Below are positions 1-6,057 of a DNA stretch of 9,956 bases, one piece after another. A program made the translations under genes and the position numbers. The notes under the pieces were generated by a model that saw only the letters and a list, made by a program, of their open reading frames with translations, had not been told where the DNA came from and made no database searches. The first letter of the stretch is position 1. Every line of letters begins with the position of its first letter. The stretch comes from Clostridiales bacterium (GTDB lineage Bacteria > Bacillota_A > Clostridia > Saccharofermentanales > Saccharofermentanaceae), in NCBI GenBank assembly GCA_017649745.1, contig JAGCGE010000303.1:1-9956 (forward strand). Direction: 5' to 3'.

Positions 1-1
1 C

Positions 2-964
2 AATCTTGCGCCTTCTTATCTGAATAAACACATCATGGGGATTGCGCTTAAGATAGGTGCGTCCTATATCGATATGAACTATTATACTGATGAATCCGGA
101 AGGAAATGCCTCGTTGACGAACAGTTTGATTTCGCTTCGGATTTCTACGATAAGGGAAAGATCTGTGTAACCGGTTGTTCGTTTAATGCTGCAGCTTTTG
201 TATGCCTTGCAAGACTTGCACTTAAAAAGAAACTTGTTGGTGATATTACTGGTATCGATATCATCGATCTTAATAACGATAAAGATGACAGTAAAGTAGT
301 TCCTTCTATTGTTGATTTTGAAAGATTATCAGGTAATGCTGAATTCATAGATGACGGCGTAAAGGTCGAAGTTCCTGCATTGAGTGTTACTACTACTCTT
401 AATCTTCCTGACGGGGATCCGAAAAAGATGTATCTTTTCTCCAGCTTAGCTATCGATGCTTATCAAAGAGGCATGCCTGAAGTTAAGAATGTAAAGTATT
501 TTTCGTGTCTTAACAGTAATGTAGCTAATATAGCGGAAGTTTTAAGTTCTGTCGGAATGCTTAGTAAAGATCCTATCAAGGTCAAGGGTGTTGAGATAGC
601 TCCTATTGATTATCTTGCATGTGCTCTTCCTAAGTTTTCATCTTCGACTTCAAAGTCTCCTGAAGGCAGTAAGCTTAAAGGTGTTATCGTTACAGGTGAC
701 AAGGACGGAGAGACAAAGTCGGTATTCTTGAGTTATGAGTGCAGGTACTCGAACGGACCTGATAAATATGAAGTCGATCCTGATTCTTATATGAATGCGA
801 TCGCACTTCTTGCAGGTGCTCAACTTGTGGGTACTCCGGGATGGGATATTCCGGGTGTATTTACTCCAGGTGATTTCGATCCTGAGTTATTGCTCCTTAA
901 GATGACTGATCTGGGACTTCGTTACAATATTAATGAGAACATGACTCCTTTGGAGTTAAATTAA
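2..964 (+). CDS. Saccharopine dehydrogenase-like / carboxynorspermidine dehydrogenase family protein, 5' end outside window
   Basis: The frame is open from base 2 with no stop, and no ribosome site precedes the ATG at 35. The gene therefore almost certainly starts left of the window, and about 320 C-terminal residues are visible. The family usually has about 390-400 residues, so the N-terminal nucleotide-binding (Rossmann) part is mostly missing from view. The C-terminal half fits the family: a stretch ending in VGM, then a basic patch and G-x-E-I-x-P leading to 'LACALP', and finally 'PGVFTPGDFDPELL', which matches the usual pGVfnveeldP ending. Known members reduce a Schiff base made from an aldehyde or ketone and an amine (saccharopine, carboxynorspermidine). 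The substrate here cannot be told. The central loop that normally reads G-x-DPG instead reads 'GCSFNAAAF', so this member is diverged. It probably shares a transcript with the response regulator 19 nt downstream. Confidence 0.75.
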   Translation, partial: NLAPSYLNKHIMGIALKIGASYIDMNYYTDESGRKCLVDEQFDFASDFYDKGKICVTGCSFNAAAFVCLARLALKKKLVGDITGIDIIDLNNDKDDSKVVPSIVDFERLSGNAEFIDDGVKVEVPALSVTTTLNLPDGDPKKMYLFSSLAIDAYQRGMPEVKNVKYFSCLNSNVANIAEVLSSVGMLSKDPIKVKGVEIAPIDYLACALPKFSSSTSKSPEGSKLKGVIVTGDKDGETKSVFLSYECRYSNGPDKYEVDPDSYMNAIALLAGAQLVGTPGWDIPGVFTPGDFDPELLLLKMTDLGLRYNINENMTPLELN

Positions 965-983
965 AAATATATGGAGTGAAAAA

Positions 984-1682
984 ATGAGTAAAGCAAAAAT
1001 CCTTATCGTAGAAGATGATGCAAACATCAACAACATGGTCTGTGAAGCTCTTACAAAGAACGGGTTCGAATGTACTCAGTCTTTCTCAGGAACAGAGGGT
1101 CTTTTGAATTTCAAGGCAAGTGAATTCGATCTTGCTATCTTAGACCTTATGATGCCTGGAATGACAGGTGAGGAACTTACGGCTAAGATCCGTGAGACAT
1201 CAAAGATACCGATCATCATCACATCAGCAAAGAGTGAACTTGATTCGAGAGTTAATCTCCTTTCTACAGGTGCTGATGATTATCTCGTAAAGCCTTTTGA
1301 AGTTAAGGAACTTATCGCACGTGTCGAAGTTCAGCTCCGTCACTTGTCTTCAGTTCCGGAGCAGACTTCAGGCGGTGAAGACGATATCCTTACTTTCAAA
1401 GATATGGAACTTAACAGATCCACATTTGAAGTTAAGGTCAAGGGAACTGAGATCCAGCTCACTAGACAGGAATATAAGATACTCGAGCTTTTCATGCTCC
1501 ATCCAACAAAGGTATTCTCCAAGCAGGATATTTTCGAGTATGCATGGGATGAGTACTATATCGGTGAAGATAAGACGATCAATGTTCACATCTCCAACAT
1601 CAGAACAAAGATAAAGAAGATCACCGATGATGAATATATCGATACTGTATGGGGAATCGGATTCAGACTTGCTAAGCAGTGA
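984..1682 (+). CDS. OmpR/PhoB-family response regulator
   Basis: This 232-residue protein has the normal two-domain length for its family. The receiver domain (about 4-118) has the acidic pair D11/D12, phospho-acceptor D54 in 'LDLMMP', the switch Ser at S81, Y100 and K103 in 'YLVKPF'. A linker with several Glu and Gly residues follows. The winged-helix DNA-binding domain (about 136-231) carries 'LTRQEYKILELF' and ends with 'DTVWGIGFRL', both typical of OmpR-type domains. A GGAG at 973-976 lies 7 nt before the ATG. It sits 19 nt after the dehydrogenase-like gene and is closed by a terminator. The only sensor kinase in the window is at 4600-5520, after three transporter genes. By inference that kinase is the partner and the transporter operon is the target, as in LanRK/Cpr/Bce-type envelope-stress modules. 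Confidence 0.93.
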   Translation: MSKAKILIVEDDANINNMVCEALTKNGFECTQSFSGTEGLLNFKASEFDLAILDLMMPGMTGEELTAKIRETSKIPIIITSAKSELDSRVNLLSTGADDYLVKPFEVKELIARVEVQLRHLSSVPEQTSGGEDDILTFKDMELNRSTFEVKVKGTEIQLTRQEYKILELFMLHPTKVFSKQDIFEYAWDEYYIGEDKTINVHISNIRTKIKKITDDEYIDTVWGIGFRLAKQ

Positions 1683-1689
1683 TATAAGG

Positions 1690-1720
1690 AACTGCCTCGT
1701 ATGATTGAGGCAGTTTTTTT
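1690..1720 (+). terminator. Intrinsic terminator after the response regulator
   Basis: A perfect 9-bp stem (AACTGCCTC at 1690-1698 pairing with GAGGCAGTT at 1707-1715) has an 8-nt loop and runs into seven T residues (1714-1720). It starts only 7 nt after the regulator's stop. It separates the regulator transcript from the transporter operon. Confidence 0.9.
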
Positions 1721-1727
1721 GTTGTCT

Positions 1728-1780
1728 TTAACATTTCTTAAACTTTTATTTGCGAAAACTTTTACATCAGATGGAATAAT
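1728..1780 (+). promoter_or_regulatory. Candidate promoter and response-regulator operator for the transporter operon
   Basis: An extended -10 element, TG-G-AATAAT (TG at 1772-1773, hexamer 1775-1780), lies 30 nt before the ATPase start and gives a likely start of transcription near 1787. There is no clear -35 box, which is common for activator-dependent promoters. Upstream, hexamers at an exact 11-nt step read TTAACA (1728), TAAACT (1739), TTGCGA (1750) and TTTACA (1761). The outer two fit the TTAACA-type direct repeats bound by some OmpR-family regulators, but the middle two are poor. A 9-nt direct repeat AAACTTTTA is also present at 1740 and 1756. The promoter call is moderate and the operator call is inference. 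Confidence 0.45.
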
Positions 1781-1810
1781 CAACGTAAGTTTAGAAAGTG
1801 AGGTATTCTC

Positions 1811-2731
1811 ATGAGTGAATATATATTGAAGACCGATAATATTACCAAGAAATTTGGTGATAAGATCGCTGTAGATCATGTAAATCTCGCACTGAAGAAG
1901 GGTGCTATTTACGGTCTTATCGGAATGAACGGTGCAGGTAAGACTACTATCATGAAGATGATATCCGGCATGATCAAGCCTACTGAAGGTACATTTAGTT
2001 ATGAGGGACTTGGTTCCAGCAAAAATGATGCATTCAGAAGGATCGGTGTCCTCATTGAGGCTCCTGCTATCTATCCTAACCTTTCTGCTATTGATAATCT
2101 CCATATCAAAGCTTTGGCATATGGTATTAATGACAGAGCATATTCTGAGAAGCTCCTTAAGCTTGTAGGACTTGATGATGTTGGAAAGAAGAAGGCCGGC
2201 AGGTTTTCTCTTGGTATGAAACAGCGTTTGGGTATAGCTCTTTCACTTGTAGGTGAACCGGATGTTCTCCTTCTGGATGAGCCTATCAACGGTCTTGATC
2301 CTCAGGGTATCGTTGAAGTTCGTGAGATGCTTCTCGATCTTAATAAGAAGAAGGGTGTAACTATCCTTATCTCCAGCCACATTCTTGAAGAATTGTCTAA
2401 GATCGCTACTGACTATGGCATCATAAGCAATGGTAAGCTTATCGAGCAGATAACGAGTGAAGATCTTATGAGTAAGTGTAGAGATAAGATCCAGATAAAG
2501 ACAAAAGATACATCAGCTGTTGTTACTGTACTTGATTCCAAGGGATTCAAGGAATATAGCGTTGTAGACAGCGAGACGATCCATGTTTACGACAGGATCA
2601 ATGAGATTCCTGTTCTCAATATGGAAATTGCTAAAGCAGGTATTCTCATCGATAACATCGGAGTTATCGGTTCGGATCTTGAGGAGTACTTCCTTAAGAC
2701 AGCCGGAAATACTGAAAAGAAGGAGGGATAA
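1811..2731 (+). CDS. ABC transporter ATP-binding protein, LanF/BcrA-like
   Basis: The 306-residue protein is the ATPase of an ABC exporter. It has Walker A 'GMNGAGKTT' (38-46), signature 'SLGMKQ' (133-138), Walker B 'LLLDEP' (153-158, catalytic E157), D-loop 'GLD' (161-163) and switch H190. In place of the usual Q-loop glutamine it has E83 in 'LIEAPAIYP'. This E-loop is a known mark of lantibiotic-immunity LanF proteins and relatives, which remove antimicrobial peptides from the membrane. Residues from about 225 form a C-terminal extension typical of the subfamily. A GAGG at 1800-1803 lies 7 nt before the ATG. The stop is one base before the first permease start, so the two are surely cotranscribed and probably translationally linked. 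The actual peptide substrate (lantibiotic, bacitracin or other) cannot be read from the sequence. Confidence 0.93.
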   Translation: MSEYILKTDNITKKFGDKIAVDHVNLALKKGAIYGLIGMNGAGKTTIMKMISGMIKPTEGTFSYEGLGSSKNDAFRRIGVLIEAPAIYPNLSAIDNLHIKALAYGINDRAYSEKLLKLVGLDDVGKKKAGRFSLGMKQRLGIALSLVGEPDVLLLDEPINGLDPQGIVEVREMLLDLNKKKGVTILISSHILEELSKIATDYGIISNGKLIEQITSEDLMSKCRDKIQIKTKDTSAVVTVLDSKGFKEYSVVDSETIHVYDRINEIPVLNMEIAKAGILIDNIGVIGSDLEEYFLKTAGNTEKKEG

Positions 2732-2732
2732 T

Positions 2733-3689
2733 ATGATCAACTTTCTTAAGAGCGATCTTTTCTTGATGAGGAAGATGAAGATCGTCTATGTTCTTCCTAT
2801 AATCTTCCTTCTTGCTTCACTCCTTACGGGTTTTATGTATATCAAGATGAACCTTGCAGTTCTTGGTATGGGTGAAGTATATGAGATAACATATCCTGAT
2901 GAAGAATCCTCATATAGCGATATGTATGCTGATTCACTTAAATCGAGTTTTAAAGCAGGTTTTAACAGCGGAGCAGAGATTGGTGGTTTAGAAACCGGAG
3001 AAGAGGAGGAAGAGATCTCGTTCGGAAAACTTCTTTTATCAGGTGGTCAATTCTACGAAAAACCTGTTGAAGAATTCTGCGACATGCTTACATCATCTTC
3101 GACAACACTTCTTCTTTGTGGTTTGTTCAGCGCATTCCTTTTCGCAATAGATATCAGAGGCGGATTCCGTAAGAATATTACTAAGATCAATCCTAACCGC
3201 TGGACCGCATTCCTTTCTAAGTGTTTAGTTGTTTGCATCTATGATGCTCTGTTCTTAGTGTTCGCATTCATTACGGCAACGCTCAATATGGCGCTCTTTG
3301 CTCAAAAACTCTACTTTGAACCTTCCGGAGCATTCGTTGTTTCTATGTTGATCAAATACCTCATACTTGTAGCTTTCTCAATGTTTATAGCTCTTGTAGC
3401 GGTATTTACAAAGAGTACGGCTCTGTCGCTTATCGTAGATTTCATTCTCGGACTTGGCGTTTTGGATATCGTAATAATGCTTATCGATCTTTTCTTCAAG
3501 TTTGTCGTATTCAAGAATTCCGATTTCGAATTTAGTTTGAATGATTATATCCTGACAGGACTTAATGCTTCAGTTTATTCCGGTTCGGCAGATAAGACAT
3601 TGATCAGAGCTGCAGTAGTATCGGTTGTGGTAATCGGCTTAAGTACATTCTATGCAGGATATCTCAATCAAAAGAGAGATATTCATTGA
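2733..3689 (+). CDS. ABC-2 type permease (LanE/LanG-like), first membrane subunit
   Basis: The start is the ATG at 2733 because an AGGAGG at 2721-2726 lies 6 nt before it. The frame extends further upstream, but only inside the ATPase gene. The 318-residue product has about six membrane helices: 16-37, 121-140, 160-188, 200-226, 230-260 and 289-310. Between helices 1 and 2 is a segment of about 80 residues (40-120), rich in Glu, Asp and Ser with a run of five Glu (90-94). It likely lies outside the membrane. After helix 2, 'RGGFRKNI' (142-149) matches the short cytoplasmic loop usual in bacitracin/lantibiotic ABC-2 permeases. It should pair with the second permease and the E-loop ATPase. Its stop overlaps a possible internal -35 box. 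Confidence 0.85.
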   Translation: MINFLKSDLFLMRKMKIVYVLPIIFLLASLLTGFMYIKMNLAVLGMGEVYEITYPDEESSYSDMYADSLKSSFKAGFNSGAEIGGLETGEEEEEISFGKLLLSGGQFYEKPVEEFCDMLTSSSTTLLLCGLFSAFLFAIDIRGGFRKNITKINPNRWTAFLSKCLVVCIYDALFLVFAFITATLNMALFAQKLYFEPSGAFVVSMLIKYLILVAFSMFIALVAVFTKSTALSLIVDFILGLGVLDIVIMLIDLFFKFVVFKNSDFEFSLNDYILTGLNASVYSGSADKTLIRAAVVSVVVIGLSTFYAGYLNQKRDIH

Positions 3690-3714
3690 CAGATGGAATA
3701 AGATATTTTATATA
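3686..3714 (+). promoter_or_regulatory. Candidate internal promoter before the second permease
   Basis: A perfect TTGACA -35 box (3686-3691) overlaps the stop codon of the first permease. It is followed after 17 nt by TATATA (3709-3714) as -10, four of six consensus bases. Transcription would start near 3721, inside the hairpin that follows. This could give extra expression of the second permease and the kinase. It is based on motif match only. Confidence 0.4.
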
Positions 3715-3752
3715 TAGACAAGTCATCACTATGATGGCTTGTCTATTGTTTT
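3714..3752 (+). terminator. Intercistronic hairpin, possible attenuator or weak terminator
   Basis: A 13-bp stem with one G-U pair (TAGACAAGTCATC at 3715-3727 with GATGGCTTGTCTA at 3733-3745) has a 5-nt loop, and 3714/3746 can add a further pair. It is followed by TTGTTTT, an interrupted T-run. It lies between two genes that should be in one operon, so partial termination, mRNA end protection or processing are all possible. Confidence 0.6.
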
Positions 3753-3760
3753 AATAGAAA

Positions 3761-3765
3761 GGGAG
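3761..3765 (+). promoter_or_regulatory. Ribosome site fixing a GTG start
   Basis: GGGAG lies 7 nt before the GTG at 3773. The next in-frame ATG, at 3788, would be 22 nt away and has no site of its own, so GTG is the preferred start. Confidence 0.7.
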
Positions 3766-3772
3766 ATAAAAG

Positions 3773-4603
3773 GTGTTTCTGAATTACATGAAGATAAACT
3801 TGATACGTCTGTTTAAGGGACGAGGTATCAAGCTTGCTATGGCCATTCAATTATTGGCAGTCTCACTATATTTCATAATGATCATATGCGGATTTTTATT
3901 CGGCGGTTTTTTGGATGAGGTCCAGAGTGATATCCAGATCGAATCTGATTCAACCGGTGGTAATTTCGCGTTGCAGGCAGTAGTAATGGGACTGAGCTTC
4001 ACTTTTTTAACACCTATAATCATCGGTATATTGGGAGGCAGTTACATCTGCGAGTACTATAAGTACAAGAGTTACCGTAATCTTGAAGTCGGAATGAGAA
4101 GCAAGTTTCTTTTCTGCCTGTCGGAATTCTTCTCTCTTATAATATTTGATATAGTCCTGATCATTGAAACCATGATCGTCATTTCGATTTTCGGAGTTAT
4201 CTCATCGTCTATAGGCATAGACGACGGTATAATGGCCATTGAATTCCCTTTAATGTTCTTGTTATTTTTTGTGTGCGTATTTCTGGCTGAGATCCTTGAT
4301 TGTGCGACTACTTTGTTCTGCGCCAAGCTTCTCAGAAGAACAGGAAGGTCATTCATCCTTTTCTTTTTCGGCACTATTATCAGATATATCGCAAGTGGTG
4401 TTTTGAGTGGAATGGGTTATAAGCTTGTATCGTTACTCCTTACCCCGACATGTTTTTCTTTGCTCAGTGGTGATACTCCGATATTAATGGAATCCAAACT
4501 CGACTCTGCGCTTCTCGTGACGGGAATAGCAATCCAGAGTATCATCCTGGTAATATTCTCTTTTATCTTGTTTAATAGAGAGAAGGAGGGTAAAGAGAAA
4601 TGA
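3773..4603 (+). CDS. ABC-2 type permease (LanE/LanG-like), second membrane subunit
   Basis: This is a 276-residue membrane protein starting at GTG. Predicted helices are about 20-45, 67-90, 112-142, 155-185, 192-220 and 246-268. That is the six-helix plan of LanE/LanG or BcrB-type subunits. It differs strongly from the first permease in sequence, so the transporter would be a heteromeric ATPase2-permeaseA-permeaseB complex as in LanFEG. The loop between helices 1 and 2 is short (about 46-66) and acidic, unlike the large one in its partner. After helix 2, the segment 'YYKYKSYRNLEVGMRS' (95-110) takes the place of the 'GFRKNI'-type loop. The stop overlaps the kinase start by 4 nt (ATGA), showing translational coupling with the sensor. 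Confidence 0.82.
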   Translation: MFLNYMKINLIRLFKGRGIKLAMAIQLLAVSLYFIMIICGFLFGGFLDEVQSDIQIESDSTGGNFALQAVVMGLSFTFLTPIIIGILGGSYICEYYKYKSYRNLEVGMRSKFLFCLSEFFSLIIFDIVLIIETMIVISIFGVISSSIGIDDGIMAIEFPLMFLLFFVCVFLAEILDCATTLFCAKLLRRTGRSFILFFFGTIIRYIASGVLSGMGYKLVSLLLTPTCFSLLSGDTPILMESKLDSALLVTGIAIQSIILVIFSFILFNREKEGKEK

Positions 4604-5520
4604 ATCCACTTGTTCTCGTTTGTATTATTGCAATAGCTCTAGTGCTTGTGCTGACTTTCTTTATGATATCGATCCTCTCATCGATAAGAGAGATGAGCAG
4701 GCAGCTTGATTATATCGGCAAAAACCAGACTAATATGGTTTTATCTATCGGTACTTCTACGCGAAGCATCAGAAAGCTGACTGAGAAGATGAATCACGTT
4801 ATCGTCTCATGCCGTAACAGAGAAGTCGAAACGGAGAGAAAAGATGATGAGATCAAAGAGACGATCACGAGTATGTCTCATGATATCAGAACACCTCTTA
4901 CGTCACTTAAGGGTTATTTCGATCTGATGTGTGAATCCGATAATGAAGAAGATAAAGATCGCTATAAGGAGATAATCTCAGAGAGAATAGATTCTCTTAG
5001 TGAAATGCTCGAATCGATGTTCATCTACACGAAGATCCATAATACAGGTTATGAGCTGAAAAACGAGAAGATGGATGTGTCGGCTTCATTTATCTCGACA
5101 CTCCTGTCCTATTACGAGGACTTCGAAAAGAAGAATATCGAACCTAATATCAACGTTGATGAGGATGTATATATTGTCGGTGATGAGCAGGCAATTAAGA
5201 GAGTATTCCAGAATCTTCTTAAGAACAGCCTTGTTCACGGAACCGGAGTATTGGATGTAAGTCTTAAGCGAGTTGAAGGAAAGAAAGTTAAGATATCAGT
5301 CGGAAACGGCATTATCGATAACGAGAAGCCTGATGTTAACAGGGTATTCGACAGATTCTATAAGGCTGATAAGGCAAGACACGTTAATTCATCAGGAATA
5401 GGCCTGTCGGTAGCACAAAAGCTCGTCACGCTCATGGGCGGAAGCATAGAAGCGGTAGTTAATGATAACAAGTTCTATATTAATATCTATCTTGATGAGC
5501 TGGTTCAGAATAAAGAATAA
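4600..5520 (+). CDS. Sensor histidine kinase with one N-terminal membrane helix
   Basis: The protein has 306 residues. One hydrophobic helix (about 4-26) is followed by a predicted coiled linker (27-85). The dimerisation domain carries 'MSHDIRTPL' with phospho-acceptor H94. The ATPase domain has N-box 'NLLKN' (205-209), F-box 'VFDRFYKAD' (249-257) and G2 'SSGIGLS' (264-270). The G1 box reads 'SVGNGI', so the usual Asp is Asn (N236). Related kinases next to peptide-resistance ABC transporters often show a similar 'SNP' form. There is no external sensing domain, so the signal probably comes through the membrane or from the transporter. AAGGAGG at 4583-4589 precedes the ATG, which overlaps the permease stop. 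Its likely partner is the regulator at 984-1682. Confidence 0.92.
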   Translation: MNPLVLVCIIAIALVLVLTFFMISILSSIREMSRQLDYIGKNQTNMVLSIGTSTRSIRKLTEKMNHVIVSCRNREVETERKDDEIKETITSMSHDIRTPLTSLKGYFDLMCESDNEEDKDRYKEIISERIDSLSEMLESMFIYTKIHNTGYELKNEKMDVSASFISTLLSYYEDFEKKNIEPNINVDEDVYIVGDEQAIKRVFQNLLKNSLVHGTGVLDVSLKRVEGKKVKISVGNGIIDNEKPDVNRVFDRFYKADKARHVNSSGIGLSVAQKLVTLMGGSIEAVVNDNKFYINIYLDELVQNKE

Positions 5521-5535
5521 GATGATCTATTACAC

Positions 5536-5567
5536 ATAAGGGCGCTTCAATTACGAAGCGCCCTTAT
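5536..5567 (+). terminator. Perfect 13-bp hairpin after the kinase gene
   Basis: ATAAGGGCGCTTC (5536-5548) pairs fully with GAAGCGCCCTTAT (5555-5567) around a 6-nt loop. It begins 15 nt after the kinase stop. There is no T-run after it on either strand, so it may be a weak or Rho-assisted terminator, or an mRNA-stabilising end. It lies between convergent genes and may serve both. Confidence 0.65.
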
Positions 5568-5578
5568 TGGTGATACCT

Positions 5579-5634
5579 CATACATCGAAGATCATAGGAA
5601 TGTGGTGGAAACAGGAGTGATCTTAAGATGTATG
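5579..5634. repeat. Imperfect nested inverted repeat between convergent genes
   Basis: CATACATC (5579-5586) pairs with GATGTATG (5627-5634). Just inside, AAGATCA (5588-5594) pairs with TGATCTT (5618-5624). The two stems are separated by a 1/2-base internal loop, and a 23-nt apical loop is left. It sits immediately beyond the stop of the small minus-strand gene. It could be a 3' structure of that mRNA or part of a small RNA. No known RNA family was recognised. Confidence 0.45.
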
Positions 5635-5643
5635 CAAGTAAGG

Positions 5644-5841
5644 TCATGCAGCCCTTTTACTAACAGGACGAGGACGTGTAACGACCTTACGATGATGAAG
5701 GTTCGGAATAGCGGAAGACGGAACAGGTCTTACCGTTGATCTATGTTCGTCGGAAGCATTCATATGCTTCTCGAATTCAACGACTATCTTAATAAGAGTT
5801 ACAGAAAAGAAAAACAACAGTGACATATCCAGTAACGACAT
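5644..5841 (-). CDS. Small single-helix membrane protein of unknown function
   Basis: This 65-residue product is probably a real gene. AAGGAG lies 9 nt before the ATG on the minus strand, and a promoter-like element sits further upstream. Residues 3-22 form one hydrophobic helix, followed by an amphipathic segment (about 23-33). The C-terminal tail is basic and Pro/Arg-rich ('HHRKVVTRPRPVSKRAA') and should face the cytoplasm by the positive-inside rule. No enzyme motif, LysM domain or toxin signature is visible. It is transcribed against the kinase gene and away from the esterase-like gene. A LexA-box-like palindrome in its leader suggests, but does not show, DNA-damage control. Small membrane proteins under SOS control in other Firmicutes can block division (YneA-like), but no sequence likeness is claimed. 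Confidence 0.65.
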   Translation of the reverse strand: MSLLDMSLLFFFSVTLIKIVVEFEKHMNASDEHRSTVRPVPSSAIPNLHHRKVVTRPRPVSKRAA

Positions 5842-5859
5842 AGGCTTAATCTCCTTGTG

Positions 5860-5873
5860 CGATCATTTGTTCG
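5860..5873 (-). promoter_or_regulatory. LexA (SOS) box-like palindrome
   Basis: Read on the minus strand this is CGAACAAATGATCG. It matches the Firmicutes SOS box CGAAC-N4-GTTCG at nine of ten fixed positions and fits the RNRY centre of the Bacillus form. It lies between the predicted transcription start (about 5887) and the ribosome site of the small membrane-protein gene, where a repressor would block it. A single site with one mismatch can occur by chance. Confidence 0.4.
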
Positions 5874-5893
5874 TTTTTTAACTTTGTGAGTGG

Positions 5894-5902
5894 AGTATAA
5901 CA
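5894..5902 (-). promoter_or_regulatory. Extended -10 promoter of the small membrane-protein gene
   Basis: On the minus strand the sequence reads TGTTATACT: a TG motif, one base, then TATACT (one mismatch to TATAAT). There is no good -35 box at 17 nt, as allowed for extended -10 promoters. The leader would be about 45 nt long. Confidence 0.45.
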
Positions 5903-5996
5903 CATATATTGTGCCAATAATAGTACAAAACGAGAAAAAAGAACAAAAATTTCAAAAAATGTTCGCAGGATCTGGCAGATGGTGAGAAAATACCCA

Positions 5997-6026
5997 TTGT
6001 CAACATATGTATGATAAAATTTATAT
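5997..6026 (+). promoter_or_regulatory. Weak candidate promoter for the esterase-manA-CBS operon
   Basis: TTGTCA (5997-6002, one mismatch to TTGACA) is followed after 17-18 nt by an AT-rich TTTATAT (6020-6026) that could serve as -10. No better promoter is seen in 5903-6057. That stretch otherwise holds only A-rich DNA and a GTTCG half-site at 5961-5965. Confidence 0.3.
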
Positions 6027-6046
6027 ATATCGTGGTTACAAAATCC

Positions 6047-6052
6047 GAGGGG
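6047..6052 (+). promoter_or_regulatory. Ribosome site choosing the ATG at 6058
   Basis: GAGGGG lies 5 nt before the ATG at 6058. An in-frame ATG at 6007 has no such site and falls inside the AT-rich probable promoter. Confidence 0.6.
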
Positions 6053-6057
6053 CAGCT

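Noticed and set aside
1586..2104. 172-codon minus-strand reading frame across the regulator end and ATPase start
   Set aside because: It lies antisense to two well-supported genes and runs through their terminator and promoter. Its translation shows no domain, so it is a shadow frame.
2583..2732. Longer N-terminus of the first permease starting at 2583
   Set aside because: The extension lies inside the ATPase gene, and the AGGAGG 6 nt before the ATG at 2733 fixes the start there.
1768..3701. 12-nt identical repeat CAGATGGAATAA at 1768-1779 and 3690-3701, both before transporter genes
   Set aside because: A few 12-nt repeats are expected by chance in 10 kb, and the flanks do not match. The two copies also sit differently relative to the likely -10 elements.
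5941..5965. Possible second LexA-like site or palindrome GAACA...TGTTC
   Set aside because: The arms are only 5 bp and 14 nt apart. Tested as a standard SOS box, only the GTTCG half is present.
6007..6057. Upstream ATG of the esterase-like gene
   Set aside because: It has no ribosome site, lies in AT-rich probable promoter DNA, and would add residues that the family does not have.
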